From: Bacillota bacterium
GTDB taxonomy: Bacteria > Bacillota > Clostridia > Christensenellales > UMGS416
DNA: 21,261 bases
Direction: 5' to 3'
NCBI GenBank assembly: GCA_023428265.1
Contig: JAEYYW010000046.1
Coordinates: 1 to 21,261, forward strand
Shown in pieces: positions 7,418 through 14,881 of this stretch (position 1 is its first letter; each line of letters opens with the position of its first letter). The notes beneath the pieces were generated by a model. The model did not search any database, was not told the DNA's origin, and worked only from the letters and a program-made list of their open reading frames with translations. Position numbers and translations under genes: made by a program.

Positions 7418-8518
7418 ATGAAAATACAATGCGACAGCGCCCAGCTTTCCGCCGCGGTGGCCACTGTCACCAAGGCCATGGCGGCCCGCACCACAATGCC
7501 GGTGCTGGAGGGTGTGCACATTCGCGCAGGCAGCGACGGCGTGAAGCTTTCGTGCACCGACTTGCGGCTGGGCATTGAGACGGTGCTGGAAGCCACCGTG
7601 GCCGGCGAGGGTGAGGTTGTGCTGCCGGGCAAGCTGTTTGCGGAGATGGCCCGCAAGCTGCCCGACGGCGAGGTGGAGATTTCCACCGACAACACCACCG
7701 CCACGATCACCGCCAAGGGCACCAGAGCCCGCCTGCAGGTTCTGGACGGCTCCGAGTTTCCGGCGCTGCCCAAAGTGGAAAACGCCACCTCCATCATGCT
7801 GCCGGCCTGCACGCTGAAAAAGCTGATCCACCAGACGGTGTTTGCCGCCGCGGTGGATGAATCCCGCCCGATCCTGACCGGCGTGCTGCTGGAGCTGCAC
7901 CCCGGCCGCGTGCGCATGGTGGCGCTGGATGGCTTCCGGCTGGCCGTGAGCGACGCGGAATACACCGGCGAGGCCAGCGGCATCAAGGCCGTGGTGCCCG
8001 CCGTGACGCTCACCCGCGTGGCAAGCCTGCTGGACGATGACGACAATGTGACGATGGAAGCCGGCCCCACCCACCTGGGCATTGAGCTCAAGGGCACCAA
8101 AGTGATCACGCGGCTGCTGGAGGGCGAGTTCCTGCGCTATGAGCAGATCATCCCCAGCGAGTGGCTCACCCGCGTGAACGTGAGCCGTCAGGCTCTTTCC
8201 ACCGCGCTGGACCGTGCCAGCATGTTGGCCCGCGAAGGCCGCAGCAACCTGGTGCGCCTCAAGATCACCGAAGACCTGCTGGTGGTCACCTCCAACAGCG
8301 AGTCTGGCGACATTTATGAGGAGATCGCCGTTTCCCGCGAAGGGCGCGACCTGGAAATCGCCTTCAACTCGCGGTTTTTGACTGAAGTGCTGCGGGTGCT
8401 GGATGCCGAGGAGCTCACGATGAACTTCACCACAGCGGTGAATTCCAGCGTGCTGCGGCCCGCCGGGTCCGACGCGTTTACTTATCTGGTGTTGCCGGTG
8501 CGGGCGTTTGGGCAGTAA
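7418..8518 (+). CDS. dnaN: DNA polymerase III beta subunit (sliding clamp)
   Basis: The 366-residue product has the length and three-domain layout of bacterial beta clamps. Recognisable segments are the N-terminal MKIQCDSAQLSAAV, ARTTMPVLEGVHI, VLPGKLFAEMARKLPDGEVEI, the central ESRPILTGVLLE and DGFRLAV, and the C-terminal YLVLPVR preceding the end. The clamp encircles DNA and tethers polymerase III, MutS and other partners. An in-frame ATG at 7391 exists, but ATG 7418 has AAGGAGG seven bases upstream and matches the usual N-terminus. dnaN stands alone here: dnaA, recF and gyrase genes, its common neighbours, are not in the window. It has its own promoter and terminator. Confidence 0.97.
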   Translation: MKIQCDSAQLSAAVATVTKAMAARTTMPVLEGVHIRAGSDGVKLSCTDLRLGIETVLEATVAGEGEVVLPGKLFAEMARKLPDGEVEISTDNTTATITAKGTRARLQVLDGSEFPALPKVENATSIMLPACTLKKLIHQTVFAAAVDESRPILTGVLLELHPGRVRMVALDGFRLAVSDAEYTGEASGIKAVVPAVTLTRVASLLDDDDNVTMEAGPTHLGIELKGTKVITRLLEGEFLRYEQIIPSEWLTRVNVSRQALSTALDRASMLAREGRSNLVRLKITEDLLVVTSNSESGDIYEEIAVSREGRDLEIAFNSRFLTEVLRVLDAEELTMNFTTAVNSSVLRPAGSDAFTYLVLPVRAFGQ

Positions 8519-8521
8519 CTA

Positions 8522-8632
8522 ACTCCCCCTGTCGCTGCGCGACATCCTGAACCCCCTTGTCGATCGAGCTGATCGAAATTCCCCCTTTGAAAAGGGGGAT
8601 AGACCTCAAGAGGGGGACAAGTTGAGCTTTCT
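8522..8632. repeat. 111-bp palindromic repeat, copy A (in dnaN 3' leader region)
   Basis: It is 106/111 identical to copy B at 8803-8913 and in the same orientation. It contains, in order, the hairpin TGTCGC-tgc-GCGACA, the hairpin TCGATC-gagct-GATCGA, and CCCCCTTT paired with AAAGGGGG. The copy lies between the dnaN stop and the dnaN terminator, so it is probably transcribed. Confidence 0.85.
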
Positions 8633-8650
8633 CATGGCATAATTGAGACT

Positions 8651-8689
8651 AGAAAAGACAGACATTGCGCTGTCTTTTCTTTTATCTTC
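8651..8689 (+). terminator. Intrinsic terminator of dnaN
   Basis: AGAAAAGACAG (8651-8661) pairs perfectly with CTGTCTTTTCT (8670-8680) around an 8-base loop. The run TTTTCTTTTATCTT follows. This is a standard Rho-independent terminator and the first good one after the dnaN stop. Confidence 0.85.
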
Positions 8690-8772
8690 AACGGGGAACC
8701 AAACATATGACAAATGTTTCATTACTTTGATCGGTGCGTTTATTCTGAGAGCAGCCCACTGTCAACAGCTTG

Positions 8773-9192
8773 TGTAGGGGCGGCTCACGAGCCGCCCGGA
8801 ATACTCCCCCTGTCGCTATGCGACATCCTGAACCCCCTTGTCGATCGTGCCGATCGACATTCCCCCTTTGAAAAGGGGGATAGACCTCAAGAGGGGGACA
8901 AGTTGAGCTTTCTACAATTGCATGCACTCGGGCGGGGACTCAACCCCGCCCGATTGTTATACTCATTGAGCAAATCAATAGAATGAGAGAGCGGTCTCCC
9001 TACCCCCCCTTGCTCTACCCCCCTGCCATCTTCGATGGCTGTCCCCCCCACAGGTGTGTGGGGGGAAGGGTGGGATGCCCTCCGCAGAGGGCAGGGGGGA
9101 TATCTGGCAGCAATCCAGCTCAAGTTTGCATGTTCAGGCAAAATGACATTGTCCCATTATAGAAAGCGGGCGGCTCATGAGCCGCCCCTACA
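8773..9192. repeat. 420-bp non-coding repeat block bounded by 25-bp inverted palindromes
   Basis: The ends 8773-8797 and 9168-9192 are inverted copies matching at 24 of 25 bases; each is itself a palindrome (9168-9187 is GGGCGGCTCATGAGCCGCCC). Inside lie repeat copy B (8803-8913), a hairpin CGGGCGGGG/CCCCGCCCG (8929-8952), and a C-run/G-run palindrome cluster at about 8995-9105 with GCCATC-ttc-GATGGC, CCCCCCACA/TGTGTGGGGGG and GCCCTC-cgca-GAGGGC. No transposase or real gene was seen, and no clear target duplication flanks the block. It accounts for most of the 712-base gap between dnaN and the LppM-like gene. Confidence 0.75.
8803..8913. repeat. 111-bp palindromic repeat, copy B
   Basis: Second copy of the element at 8522-8632, with five substitutions and no gaps. 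Here the second hairpin is a perfect 8-bp stem, GTCGATCG-tgc-CGATCGAC, while copy A keeps only six pairs at that place. All five differences are in loops or in this hairpin. Confidence 0.85.
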
Positions 9193-9230
9193 GAATGGTA
9201 TGCTGTTTCTCTGATCAGGATATGGGCAAT

Positions 9231-9986
9231 TTACCTGCCCCTCGCCCTGACCTTCGGCGCGGCCTGCCTTCTCCGCCTTCCCTTAGCCACAGCGGCGATC
9301 ACGATAATCAGCACGATTACAACCAGCGCCCCGCCGCCCACCAGCAGGATATTGGTCCAGTTGGTCAGCGTCACGGCAAGGTCAATGGCAGCGGGCTTGT
9401 CCAGCTGGAGCTGCCAGGTGTAGGTGAGCCCGTCGGCAGACACCTCGGTGGCGTTGTGGCTGCCTGCCTTTTGCGGCAGCGTGACCGCCATCGTGACCCT
9501 GGCCTGATTGAGAAACTCCTTGACCGCCTCACCCAAGCCCTGCTGCGAGCCCAGCAGCGCCGATGGGTCCATGTCGGCGTGCACGGTGTAGGTGGTGCTA
9601 AAAAGCCCCGCCTGCTTTTTTACGGCAAAGTTTTTGTTGGCGCCGCCCAAAAGCGTGTTCAGCGTGTCCAGGCTGCCGTCAGCGCCGAGCAGCGCGGCGT
9701 CCTTGAAGTGCTTGGAGACATGGATGCCGGTGTAACCGTCGGCGGAGATTTCCGTGACCTCATAACCGTCGTCCTTCAGTTCCGCCGCCGATGAGGCAAA
9801 CGGGTCCTGCCCCTGGGCCTTGGCCGGCTGGATCACTTCGTCGGAAAGCGCCAGGTCCACAGCATAATCGGCACTGCCATCGGCATTGATTGTGAGGTGG
9901 GCGTCGGCATGCACACACCCGGCCAGCAGCGCGGCCAGCAGCAGGGCGATGGCGGCGATGGTCAGCGTTTTGGCTCTTGCCCTCAT
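9231..9986 (-). CDS. LppM-like lipoprotein with C-terminal TM helix
   Basis: The 251-residue product has a lipoprotein signal with lipobox LLAGC (Cys24), directly followed by VHADAHLTINADGSADYAVDLALS, the beta-rich start seen in LppM (former DUF3153) proteins. A long extracytoplasmic domain follows, then a hydrophobic helix (about residues 207-232) and the basic tail KGRRRRQAAPKVRARGR. It would thus be held in the membrane at both ends. LppM proteins are surface lipoproteins best known from Mycobacterium; their molecular role is unclear. ATG 9986 was chosen over an upstream frame extension because it begins the signal peptide and has GGGAG about eight bases upstream. It is downstream of, and co-directional with, the DUF805 array but has its own promoter. 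Confidence 0.82.
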   Translation of the reverse strand: MRARAKTLTIAAIALLLAALLAGCVHADAHLTINADGSADYAVDLALSDEVIQPAKAQGQDPFASSAAELKDDGYEVTEISADGYTGIHVSKHFKDAALLGADGSLDTLNTLLGGANKNFAVKKQAGLFSTTYTVHADMDPSALLGSQQGLGEAVKEFLNQARVTMAVTLPQKAGSHNATEVSADGLTYTWQLQLDKPAAIDLAVTLTNWTNILLVGGGALVVIVLIIVIAAVAKGRRRRQAAPKVRARGR

Positions 9987-10014
9987 GGTCGTTCTCCCGG
10001 TTTGGATTTCATAC

Positions 10015-10023
10015 ACTATAACA
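10015..10023 (-). promoter_or_regulatory. Extended -10 promoter of the LppM-like gene
   Basis: On the minus strand TGTTATAGT (10023-10015) is a -10 box TATAGT with a TGn extension. The -35 (TGTCAA about 18 bases upstream) is only partly like the consensus. It lies about 30 bases before ATG 9986. Confidence 0.45.
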
Positions 10024-10139
10024 CAAATACGGGGGAATTTGACAGGGGTTAGGGCTGGATCAGGGAATAACCAACCCCAAACCGCTGCTCAAACAGGCGC
10101 AGCACGCACATCGCCCGCGATGGCACCAAACATTCTCGC

Positions 10140-10691
10140 TCACCCCAGCAAAGGCATAACCGCCAGCACCAGCAAACCAGGCGGCACCAACACCACCAGC
10201 GGCACCTGCCAGTACCAGCTATTGCGCTCCATGGCATCAAAGCCGTTGTCACCTTGGTCAGATTCTTCAAACAGCAGCTTGAACCCCCAATAAAGATCCA
10301 CAATGGGAACGATCAGCCAGAAAATCTTCACCAACTCATGCCCAAAGTCATGGAACCGCTTGATCGTGGTGAGAATCATGATACCAGCAAGCAGAATGAT
10401 CACAGCAACCGATGCAATAACCAACGCGGTGGAACCGGAATTGATAAAAACAGTGAGGCTGGCTTGCACGAACGTCATCCCTATGCTATTCAATAGAAGA
10501 TAGTATACATATTTCAGTCGCTTCAGCCGCCCAAAAGGGCTGAACACCGTGAAGCCCTTGCCTTTGACCGGAGCCGGCGGCAGCTCGGGGATCTGGCAAT
10601 CCTCCGGGTTTTCACCCACGACCCGTTCACGAATCTCCGCCAGAGACATTCTCTTTTCCGGTGGTGTGGCAGCGTTTTCCGTGCTTTCCAT
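10140..10691 (-). CDS. DUF805 membrane protein, paralogue 4 (no zinc ribbon)
   Basis: The 183-residue protein has a polar N-terminal region (about 1-50, with the acidic/Pro segment ENPEDCQIPELPPAPVKGKG). A DUF805-type membrane domain follows with FSPFGRLKRLKY before the first helix, TTIKRFHDFGHE between helices, and the KLLFEESDQGDN loop. It ends with MERNSWYWQVPLVVLV, a signature shared by all four paralogues. Unlike the other three it lacks the CxxC...CxxC ribbon and starts with MESTENAATPP. It is the last gene of the array, 36 bases after paralogue 3. The ATG at 10691 has GAAGGG about ten bases upstream. Function of DUF805 proteins is unknown; they are small inner-membrane proteins. Confidence 0.85.
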   Translation of the reverse strand: MESTENAATPPEKRMSLAEIRERVVGENPEDCQIPELPPAPVKGKGFTVFSPFGRLKRLKYVYYLLLNSIGMTFVQASLTVFINSGSTALVIASVAVIILLAGIMILTTIKRFHDFGHELVKIFWLIVPIVDLYWGFKLLFEESDQGDNGFDAMERNSWYWQVPLVVLVPPGLLVLAVMPLLG

Positions 10692-10727
10692 TTGTCCATA
10701 TCCCTTCTTTAAGGATTTTGCCGCAAG

Positions 10728-11318
10728 CTAAGACACAGATAGGATCATGAGCACCGGCAGCGGCAGCACCGTGAGCGGCACCTGCCAATACCAGCTGTTG
10801 CGCTCCATGGGGCCGCTTGCACCCTCCTGTGAATCCGTAAAAAGCAGTTTGAATGCCACATAGATGCCATAGAACGGCACCAGCAAAAGCCACACGTTGT
10901 AGCCCGATTCGCCAATGTCATGGAGCCGCTTGACCGCCGTGACAAACTGAACGGCATACAAAGCCACGGCGAACACGGCGGCCGGCAAGGCCATCCAACC
11001 GCTGGTGCCGTTGTTCAAAAACTGTATCATGCTGATTACCATCACCACGATCCCTGCATAGCCAAGCAGGCAAAAATAAAGATACTTCAACCGGTTCAGC
11101 CGGTCACCGGGGCTGAAAACAGTGTAACCCGGCTTTTTCAGCACTGGCTCCGGTTTTTGCCGCTTGGGCTCCTTAACCGGCGCCGGCGCGTTGCGGATGT
11201 CTTCAAGCGTGATGTTGCGATTCACACGCAGTTCCGGCTGCGGCGCGATGAACTCCCCGCAATAATGGCAGTATCGGGTTCCATCCGGCAGCACGTTGGC
11301 GCACTTCGGGCATTGCAT
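10728..11318 (-). CDS. Zinc-ribbon / DUF805 membrane protein, paralogue 3 (short form)
   Basis: The 196-residue product starts MQCPKCANVLPDGTRYCHYC, a zinc ribbon with Cys3, 6, 17 and 20. A linker rich in Pro/Lys leads to the DUF805 domain: YTVFSPGDRLNRLKY, helices, VTAVKRLHDIGESGYN, YVAFKLLFTDSQEGAS, and MERNSWYWQVPLTVL. It stops after the last helix, without the extracytoplasmic domain of the two upstream paralogues. GTGAGG lies seven bases before ATG 11318. The cytoplasmic zinc ribbon may bind protein or nucleic acid; that is inference from ribbon families in general. Confidence 0.87.
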   Translation of the reverse strand: MQCPKCANVLPDGTRYCHYCGEFIAPQPELRVNRNITLEDIRNAPAPVKEPKRQKPEPVLKKPGYTVFSPGDRLNRLKYLYFCLLGYAGIVVMVISMIQFLNNGTSGWMALPAAVFAVALYAVQFVTAVKRLHDIGESGYNVWLLLVPFYGIYVAFKLLFTDSQEGASGPMERNSWYWQVPLTVLPLPVLMILSVS

Positions 11319-11388
11319 GGCAGGGCCTCACATCGATGATATTCAAACAGCATAAAGTCCAACAATGGCGCAAAACAGGGCCTGCCCC

Positions 11389-12600
11389 TTAATCCCACTT
11401 CGTGGGCTCAGCGGTGGCTTCATCTCCGACACGGAGCGTTTCCACCGAAGCAAGCATGAGGGCAATATCCTTGGCATCAGATCCGGAGCGAATCAGCTGG
11501 ATCGTGATATATTTGCCGTCCTGGCATCCAAACAGATACATATGGCGATACCGGTCACCGTCCATCGTCTGGACAAAATCAACCAAAATAAACTCCATGC
11601 CGTTGATTGTGCGCCGTGAGCTGGCCAAGCCTGAGACTTCCCACGAATGGTAGCCCAGCGCGTCAGTCAGAAATTCGGTTTTGCCCACGTTGCTCACCAT
11701 TTGCTGGATGGCATCCTCGGAGTATTCGGAGAATGAAGGGTCGGTAGTCTCCTCCATTTCCAGCGCAATCAGGCGGCTGCCGTTGAAATCCTGTGCGGCT
11801 GTCAGATAACCCTCCAACTTGGCTTCCTTCCACCCTGCAGGAAAGGTCATGCTGATTTGCTGGCTCTGGTTGTAATAATGCAGCGGCTCCGCGTTTTGGG
11901 CGGCAAGCGTCTGGGCAACACCTCCGGCCGTCAGGCCAAAATAAACCACCGGCAGCAGCAGGAGCGTCACCGGCACTTGCCAATACCAACTGTTGCGTTC
12001 ATAGGGTCCATGGGTGTTGATGCCATACTCCGAATCCTTAAACAGCAGCTTGAACGCGATATAGATGTTGTAGAAGGGAACGAACAGCGTCAGGGCATAT
12101 TGGCCGGGCTGGCCGATGTCGTGAAACCGTTTGATCACCGTGATGATCTGGAGCGCACCCAGAAGGAAGATGATCAGATAATAAAACACGAGCAGCCAGG
12201 CGCCATCCGGGCCAGCGGGGGCAAAGTTGATTCCGGCCCTCATCAAAACCTGGGCAATGAAGCTGAACACATAAAAGTAGAAGTATTTGAGCCGTTTCAC
12301 CCGGCCCTTGGCGCTGAACAGGGTGAAGCCCGGTTTCTTCAGCCCGTCGCCGGCACTGTAGGAATGCGGCACCTCCGCCGCGCCATCGGGCAATTTGCTT
12401 CTGATTTCCACAAGAGACGGGCCGGCACCAGGCTGCGGCTGCGGGGAGTCCTGCCGGATGATTTCCGGCTGGACAGGGGCCGGATTGCCGGCAGGCGGGC
12501 AGGCGGGCGCTTTTTGGGGCTGGGGTTCGATCTCAGCGCCGCAATAGGGGCAATGCTGCACATTGTCCAGCAGTACGTTGGCGCACTTCGGGCATTGCAT
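11389..12600 (-). CDS. Zinc-ribbon / DUF805 / extracytoplasmic-domain protein, paralogue 2
   Basis: The 403-residue protein has a zinc ribbon at 1-21 (Cys3, 6, 17, 20) and a Pro/Gln-rich linker to about 95. The DUF805 membrane domain follows with FSAKGRVKRLKYFYF, ITVIKRFHDIGQPGQY, YIAFKLLFKDSEYG and YERNSWYWQVPVTLLLLP. Next comes a domain of about 170 residues beginning LHYYNQSQQISMTFPAGWKE. This last domain has the alternating strand pattern and FPxGW start of PsbP/DcrB-like folds, ending near TIQLIRSGSD; it would lie outside the cell. It ends EPTKWD. GGGAGG lies seven bases before ATG 12600. It is closely related to paralogue 1 over its whole length, including flanking DNA, so the pair arose by tandem duplication. 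Function unknown. Confidence 0.87.
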   Translation of the reverse strand: MQCPKCANVLLDNVQHCPYCGAEIEPQPQKAPACPPAGNPAPVQPEIIRQDSPQPQPGAGPSLVEIRSKLPDGAAEVPHSYSAGDGLKKPGFTLFSAKGRVKRLKYFYFYVFSFIAQVLMRAGINFAPAGPDGAWLLVFYYLIIFLLGALQIITVIKRFHDIGQPGQYALTLFVPFYNIYIAFKLLFKDSEYGINTHGPYERNSWYWQVPVTLLLLPVVYFGLTAGGVAQTLAAQNAEPLHYYNQSQQISMTFPAGWKEAKLEGYLTAAQDFNGSRLIALEMEETTDPSFSEYSEDAIQQMVSNVGKTEFLTDALGYHSWEVSGLASSRRTINGMEFILVDFVQTMDGDRYRHMYLFGCQDGKYITIQLIRSGSDAKDIALMLASVETLRVGDEATAEPTKWD

Positions 12601-12669
12601 GGCAGGTCCTCCCATCGAAATTCAAACAAACGCAAAAGGGCGGCTACGGCGCAAAACATGGCCTGCCCC

Positions 12670-13815
12670 TTAATCCCACCTCGCCGGTTCTGCGGTGGCG
12701 CTGTCACCGATGCGGAGGGTGTCTGCCGAGGCAAGTAACTCAGCCATTCCCTCCTCGTCAGGATTGGAAAGGACCAATTGAAGTGTGATATATTTCCCGT
12801 CTTCACATCCAAACAGATACACTTGGCGATACAGGACCCTGTCCTGCTTCTGGGTGAAGTCAGCCACAAGAAACACCATGCCGTTGATTATCCTCTTCGA
12901 GCTGTTCAAGCCGGCTACGTTCCAATACTGATAACCCAGCATGTCTGCCAAAAGCTCGGTGTCGCCCACATTGCTGATCATCAGCTGAAGTTCTTCATCG
13001 GTGTATTCGGAAAACGACGGGTCAGAGGTAGCCATCGTTTCCAGCGCGATCATGCTGCTGCCGCTGAAATCCCGGGCGGCTGTCAGATAACCCTCCATCC
13101 TTACTTCCTTCCAGCCCTCTGGAAAGGTCATGCTGATTTGCTGGCTCTGGTTGTAATAATGCAGCGGCTCCGCGTTCTGCGCGGCAAGTTTCTGAGCGAT
13201 CCCTCCGGCAGTCAGTCCGAAGTATATCACTGGCAGCAAAAGGAGCGTCAACGGCACTTGCCAATACCAACTGTTGCGCTCATAGGGCCCATAAGTGTTG
13301 CCCCGGCCATAAACCGAATCCTTGAACAACAACTTGAGGCCTACATAAATATTATAAAGAGGGATGAGCAACAAGAGCACATGATAACCGGGCTTGCCGA
13401 TGTCGTGGAACCGTTTGATCACCGTGATGATTTCTACGGTGATAAGCGTCAGCGCGATTGGGAAGTAGAGCAAAAACAGCCAGGCGGTGCCGGGCTGTAT
13501 GGGCACATGGTCAACGCCGGTGATCATCAACCGTGCTGCGATGGAGAAGCACACAAGGAAGTAGAAATACTTCAAGCGGCTCAAGCGACCCTTGGCACTG
13601 AACAGGGTGAAGCCTGGTTGCTTAAAATCATTGTCGGGTTGGTTGTTGTTTTTCGCAGGGCTTTCAGCCGGGTCAGGCCAGTATTCCTTTAACCCCGATT
13701 GGGCAGAAACAGGCCTGGCAGCAGCTTTGTTTGGCTTTGCATCAAAATCAAGGCCGCAATAGGGGCAATACCGCATGTTCTCAATCAGATCATTGGCGCA
13801 CTTCGGGCATTGCAT
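12670..13815 (-). CDS. Zinc-ribbon / DUF805 / extracytoplasmic-domain protein, paralogue 1
   Basis: The 381-residue first gene of the array has the same order as paralogue 2: zinc ribbon (Cys3, 6, 17, 20), linker, DUF805 helices with FSAKGRLSRLKYFYF and ITVIKRFHDIGKPGYH, YERNSWYWQVPLTLLLLP, then an outward domain starting LHYYNQSQQISMTFPEGWKE and ending EPARWD. The linker is shorter than in paralogue 2. The frame stays open upstream to about 13902, but ATG 13815 matches the start of the other two ribbon proteins and has GGGGAGGA at the right distance. A TTGACA promoter lies about 60-90 bases upstream. The whole set could be a single transcript with 36-70-base gaps. Confidence 0.87.
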   Translation of the reverse strand: MQCPKCANDLIENMRYCPYCGLDFDAKPNKAAARPVSAQSGLKEYWPDPAESPAKNNNQPDNDFKQPGFTLFSAKGRLSRLKYFYFLVCFSIAARLMITGVDHVPIQPGTAWLFLLYFPIALTLITVEIITVIKRFHDIGKPGYHVLLLLIPLYNIYVGLKLLFKDSVYGRGNTYGPYERNSWYWQVPLTLLLLPVIYFGLTAGGIAQKLAAQNAEPLHYYNQSQQISMTFPEGWKEVRMEGYLTAARDFSGSSMIALETMATSDPSFSEYTDEELQLMISNVGDTELLADMLGYQYWNVAGLNSSKRIINGMVFLVADFTQKQDRVLYRQVYLFGCEDGKYITLQLVLSNPDEEGMAELLASADTLRIGDSATAEPARWD

Positions 13816-13873
13816 GGCAAGTCCTCCCCGGTTACGCAATGGGGCAAGAATAATGGCGAAATATGGCAATAAA

Positions 13874-13902
13874 AAGTTAACACGATACCAAAGAACTGTC
13901 AA
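13874..13902 (-). promoter_or_regulatory. Candidate sigma-A promoter of the DUF805 array
   Basis: On the minus strand TTGACA (13902-13897) is a perfect -35 box. It is followed after 17 bases by TAACTT (13879-13874), a poorer -10. It begins 12 bases after the stop of the upstream unknown gene, and would give a leader of about 50 bases before paralogue 1. Confidence 0.5.
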
Positions 13903-13913
13903 TCAAAAAGACG

Positions 13914-14642
13914 TTATGAATCCATCTTCCAAACCTTGTTGGATTGCTCCAGCCAGCCGTGACGCATGGCGGCCCGCTTTTTTTGGTCCAGGTTGTGATA
14001 CATGTCATCCATGTCGGTGAATTTACCGATCTCATAGAAGTTAATCTGGCATCTGTTTTTGTAGACGGAGGCTAAGCTGAAATCAATGAGCAGCCCACCC
14101 TTGGCCCAATCCAATAGAGCGGCCTTGATTTCACTGCTGATCGGGTGCATTTTCCTGCGCTTGTTCGTGGCAAAGTGCCCGATGATCTTGTTGGCAATGA
14201 TGTCGCCAAACACCGCCATGTCTTTGCAATAAAGCCGGCAATACCAGCCATCGTCGTGGGCTTGATAGACAAACCGGTTGCCGACGGACTCAAAAAATGC
14301 GGTGTGGAGCGGCTTGCCGTAGTGGTTCAAGTAGAGGATCTCCGCCTTTTCCTGCTCGGTGCAGCGTGCCAGACCCTCTTGGCTGGCATAATTCATCCAG
14401 TGAAAATTGCCCAGATCATAGGCTCCCTGCCGGGCCAGGTCAGCAATGGCCTGTTCGTCCAGCGTGGTCATAAACATGGCTTTACTAATTGGTTCAAAAT
14501 AAAGCGGCGGGTCAAGAAACAGAATTCGTGGGATGGGGAAGGGACAGTAGCGGAGGAATTCGGAGAATTCCATGCCGTAATACTCATAATAGCCTTCGTC
14601 AACGTTGGCGTTGACATAGAACACATCACGAAGTCTTCTCAT
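13914..14642 (-). CDS. Conserved-looking protein of unknown function
   Basis: I do not recognise this 242-residue protein. It has no signal peptide or membrane helix and is rich in aromatic residues: YYEYYGMEFSEFLRYCPFPIPR, GNRFVYQAHDDGWYCRLYCKD. A basic stretch ATNKRRKMHP follows. It ends WLEQSNKVWKMDS. It looks like a soluble cytoplasmic protein. ATG 14642 was chosen because GTGAGGG lies six bases upstream; an upstream in-frame extension to 14702 exists but has no ribosome site. It is co-directional with the DUF805 array and could be transcribed into it, though a promoter lies between. Confidence 0.72.
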   Translation of the reverse strand: MRRLRDVFYVNANVDEGYYEYYGMEFSEFLRYCPFPIPRILFLDPPLYFEPISKAMFMTTLDEQAIADLARQGAYDLGNFHWMNYASQEGLARCTEQEKAEILYLNHYGKPLHTAFFESVGNRFVYQAHDDGWYCRLYCKDMAVFGDIIANKIIGHFATNKRRKMHPISSEIKAALLDWAKGGLLIDFSLASVYKNRCQINFYEIGKFTDMDDMYHNLDQKKRAAMRHGWLEQSNKVWKMDS

Positions 14643-14852
14643 GGCAACCCTCACGCAATTATCAAGCTCTCGTCGTATCTTTGGGGGTCCGGGGGTTTGC
14701 AAGTTCCGCCTGATGACCGGCGGAAAGCAGCTTGGCGGCAGCGGGCGGGATGTTTGAGGCGGCGCAGTTCCAGGCCACCGAGTTACCGCCGCTGCGAAAA
14801 AAAACGAGCCGGGCGATCAGGTCTTGGGAACTTGCCGCCCCCGGGGCTTTTG

Positions 14853-14877
14853 GTTCCTTTTGGCCGCCAAAAGGAAC
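14853..14877. repeat. Perfect 11-bp-stem palindrome after recR
   Basis: GTTCCTTTTGG (14853-14863) pairs with CCAAAAGGAAC (14867-14877) around CCG. It starts five bases after the recR stop on the minus strand, so it would form in the recR mRNA 3' end. No U-run follows on either strand, so it is an atypical terminator; it may be a dispersed repeat or an mRNA-end stabiliser. The rest of 14643-14881 shows only GC-rich, C-run/G-run sequence and no gene. Confidence 0.6.
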
Positions 14878-14881
14878 ATCC

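Noticed and set aside
7151..9192. CRISPR-like repeat array
   Set aside because: The repeats are few, unevenly spaced, palindromic and differ in length; there are no spacers or cas genes.
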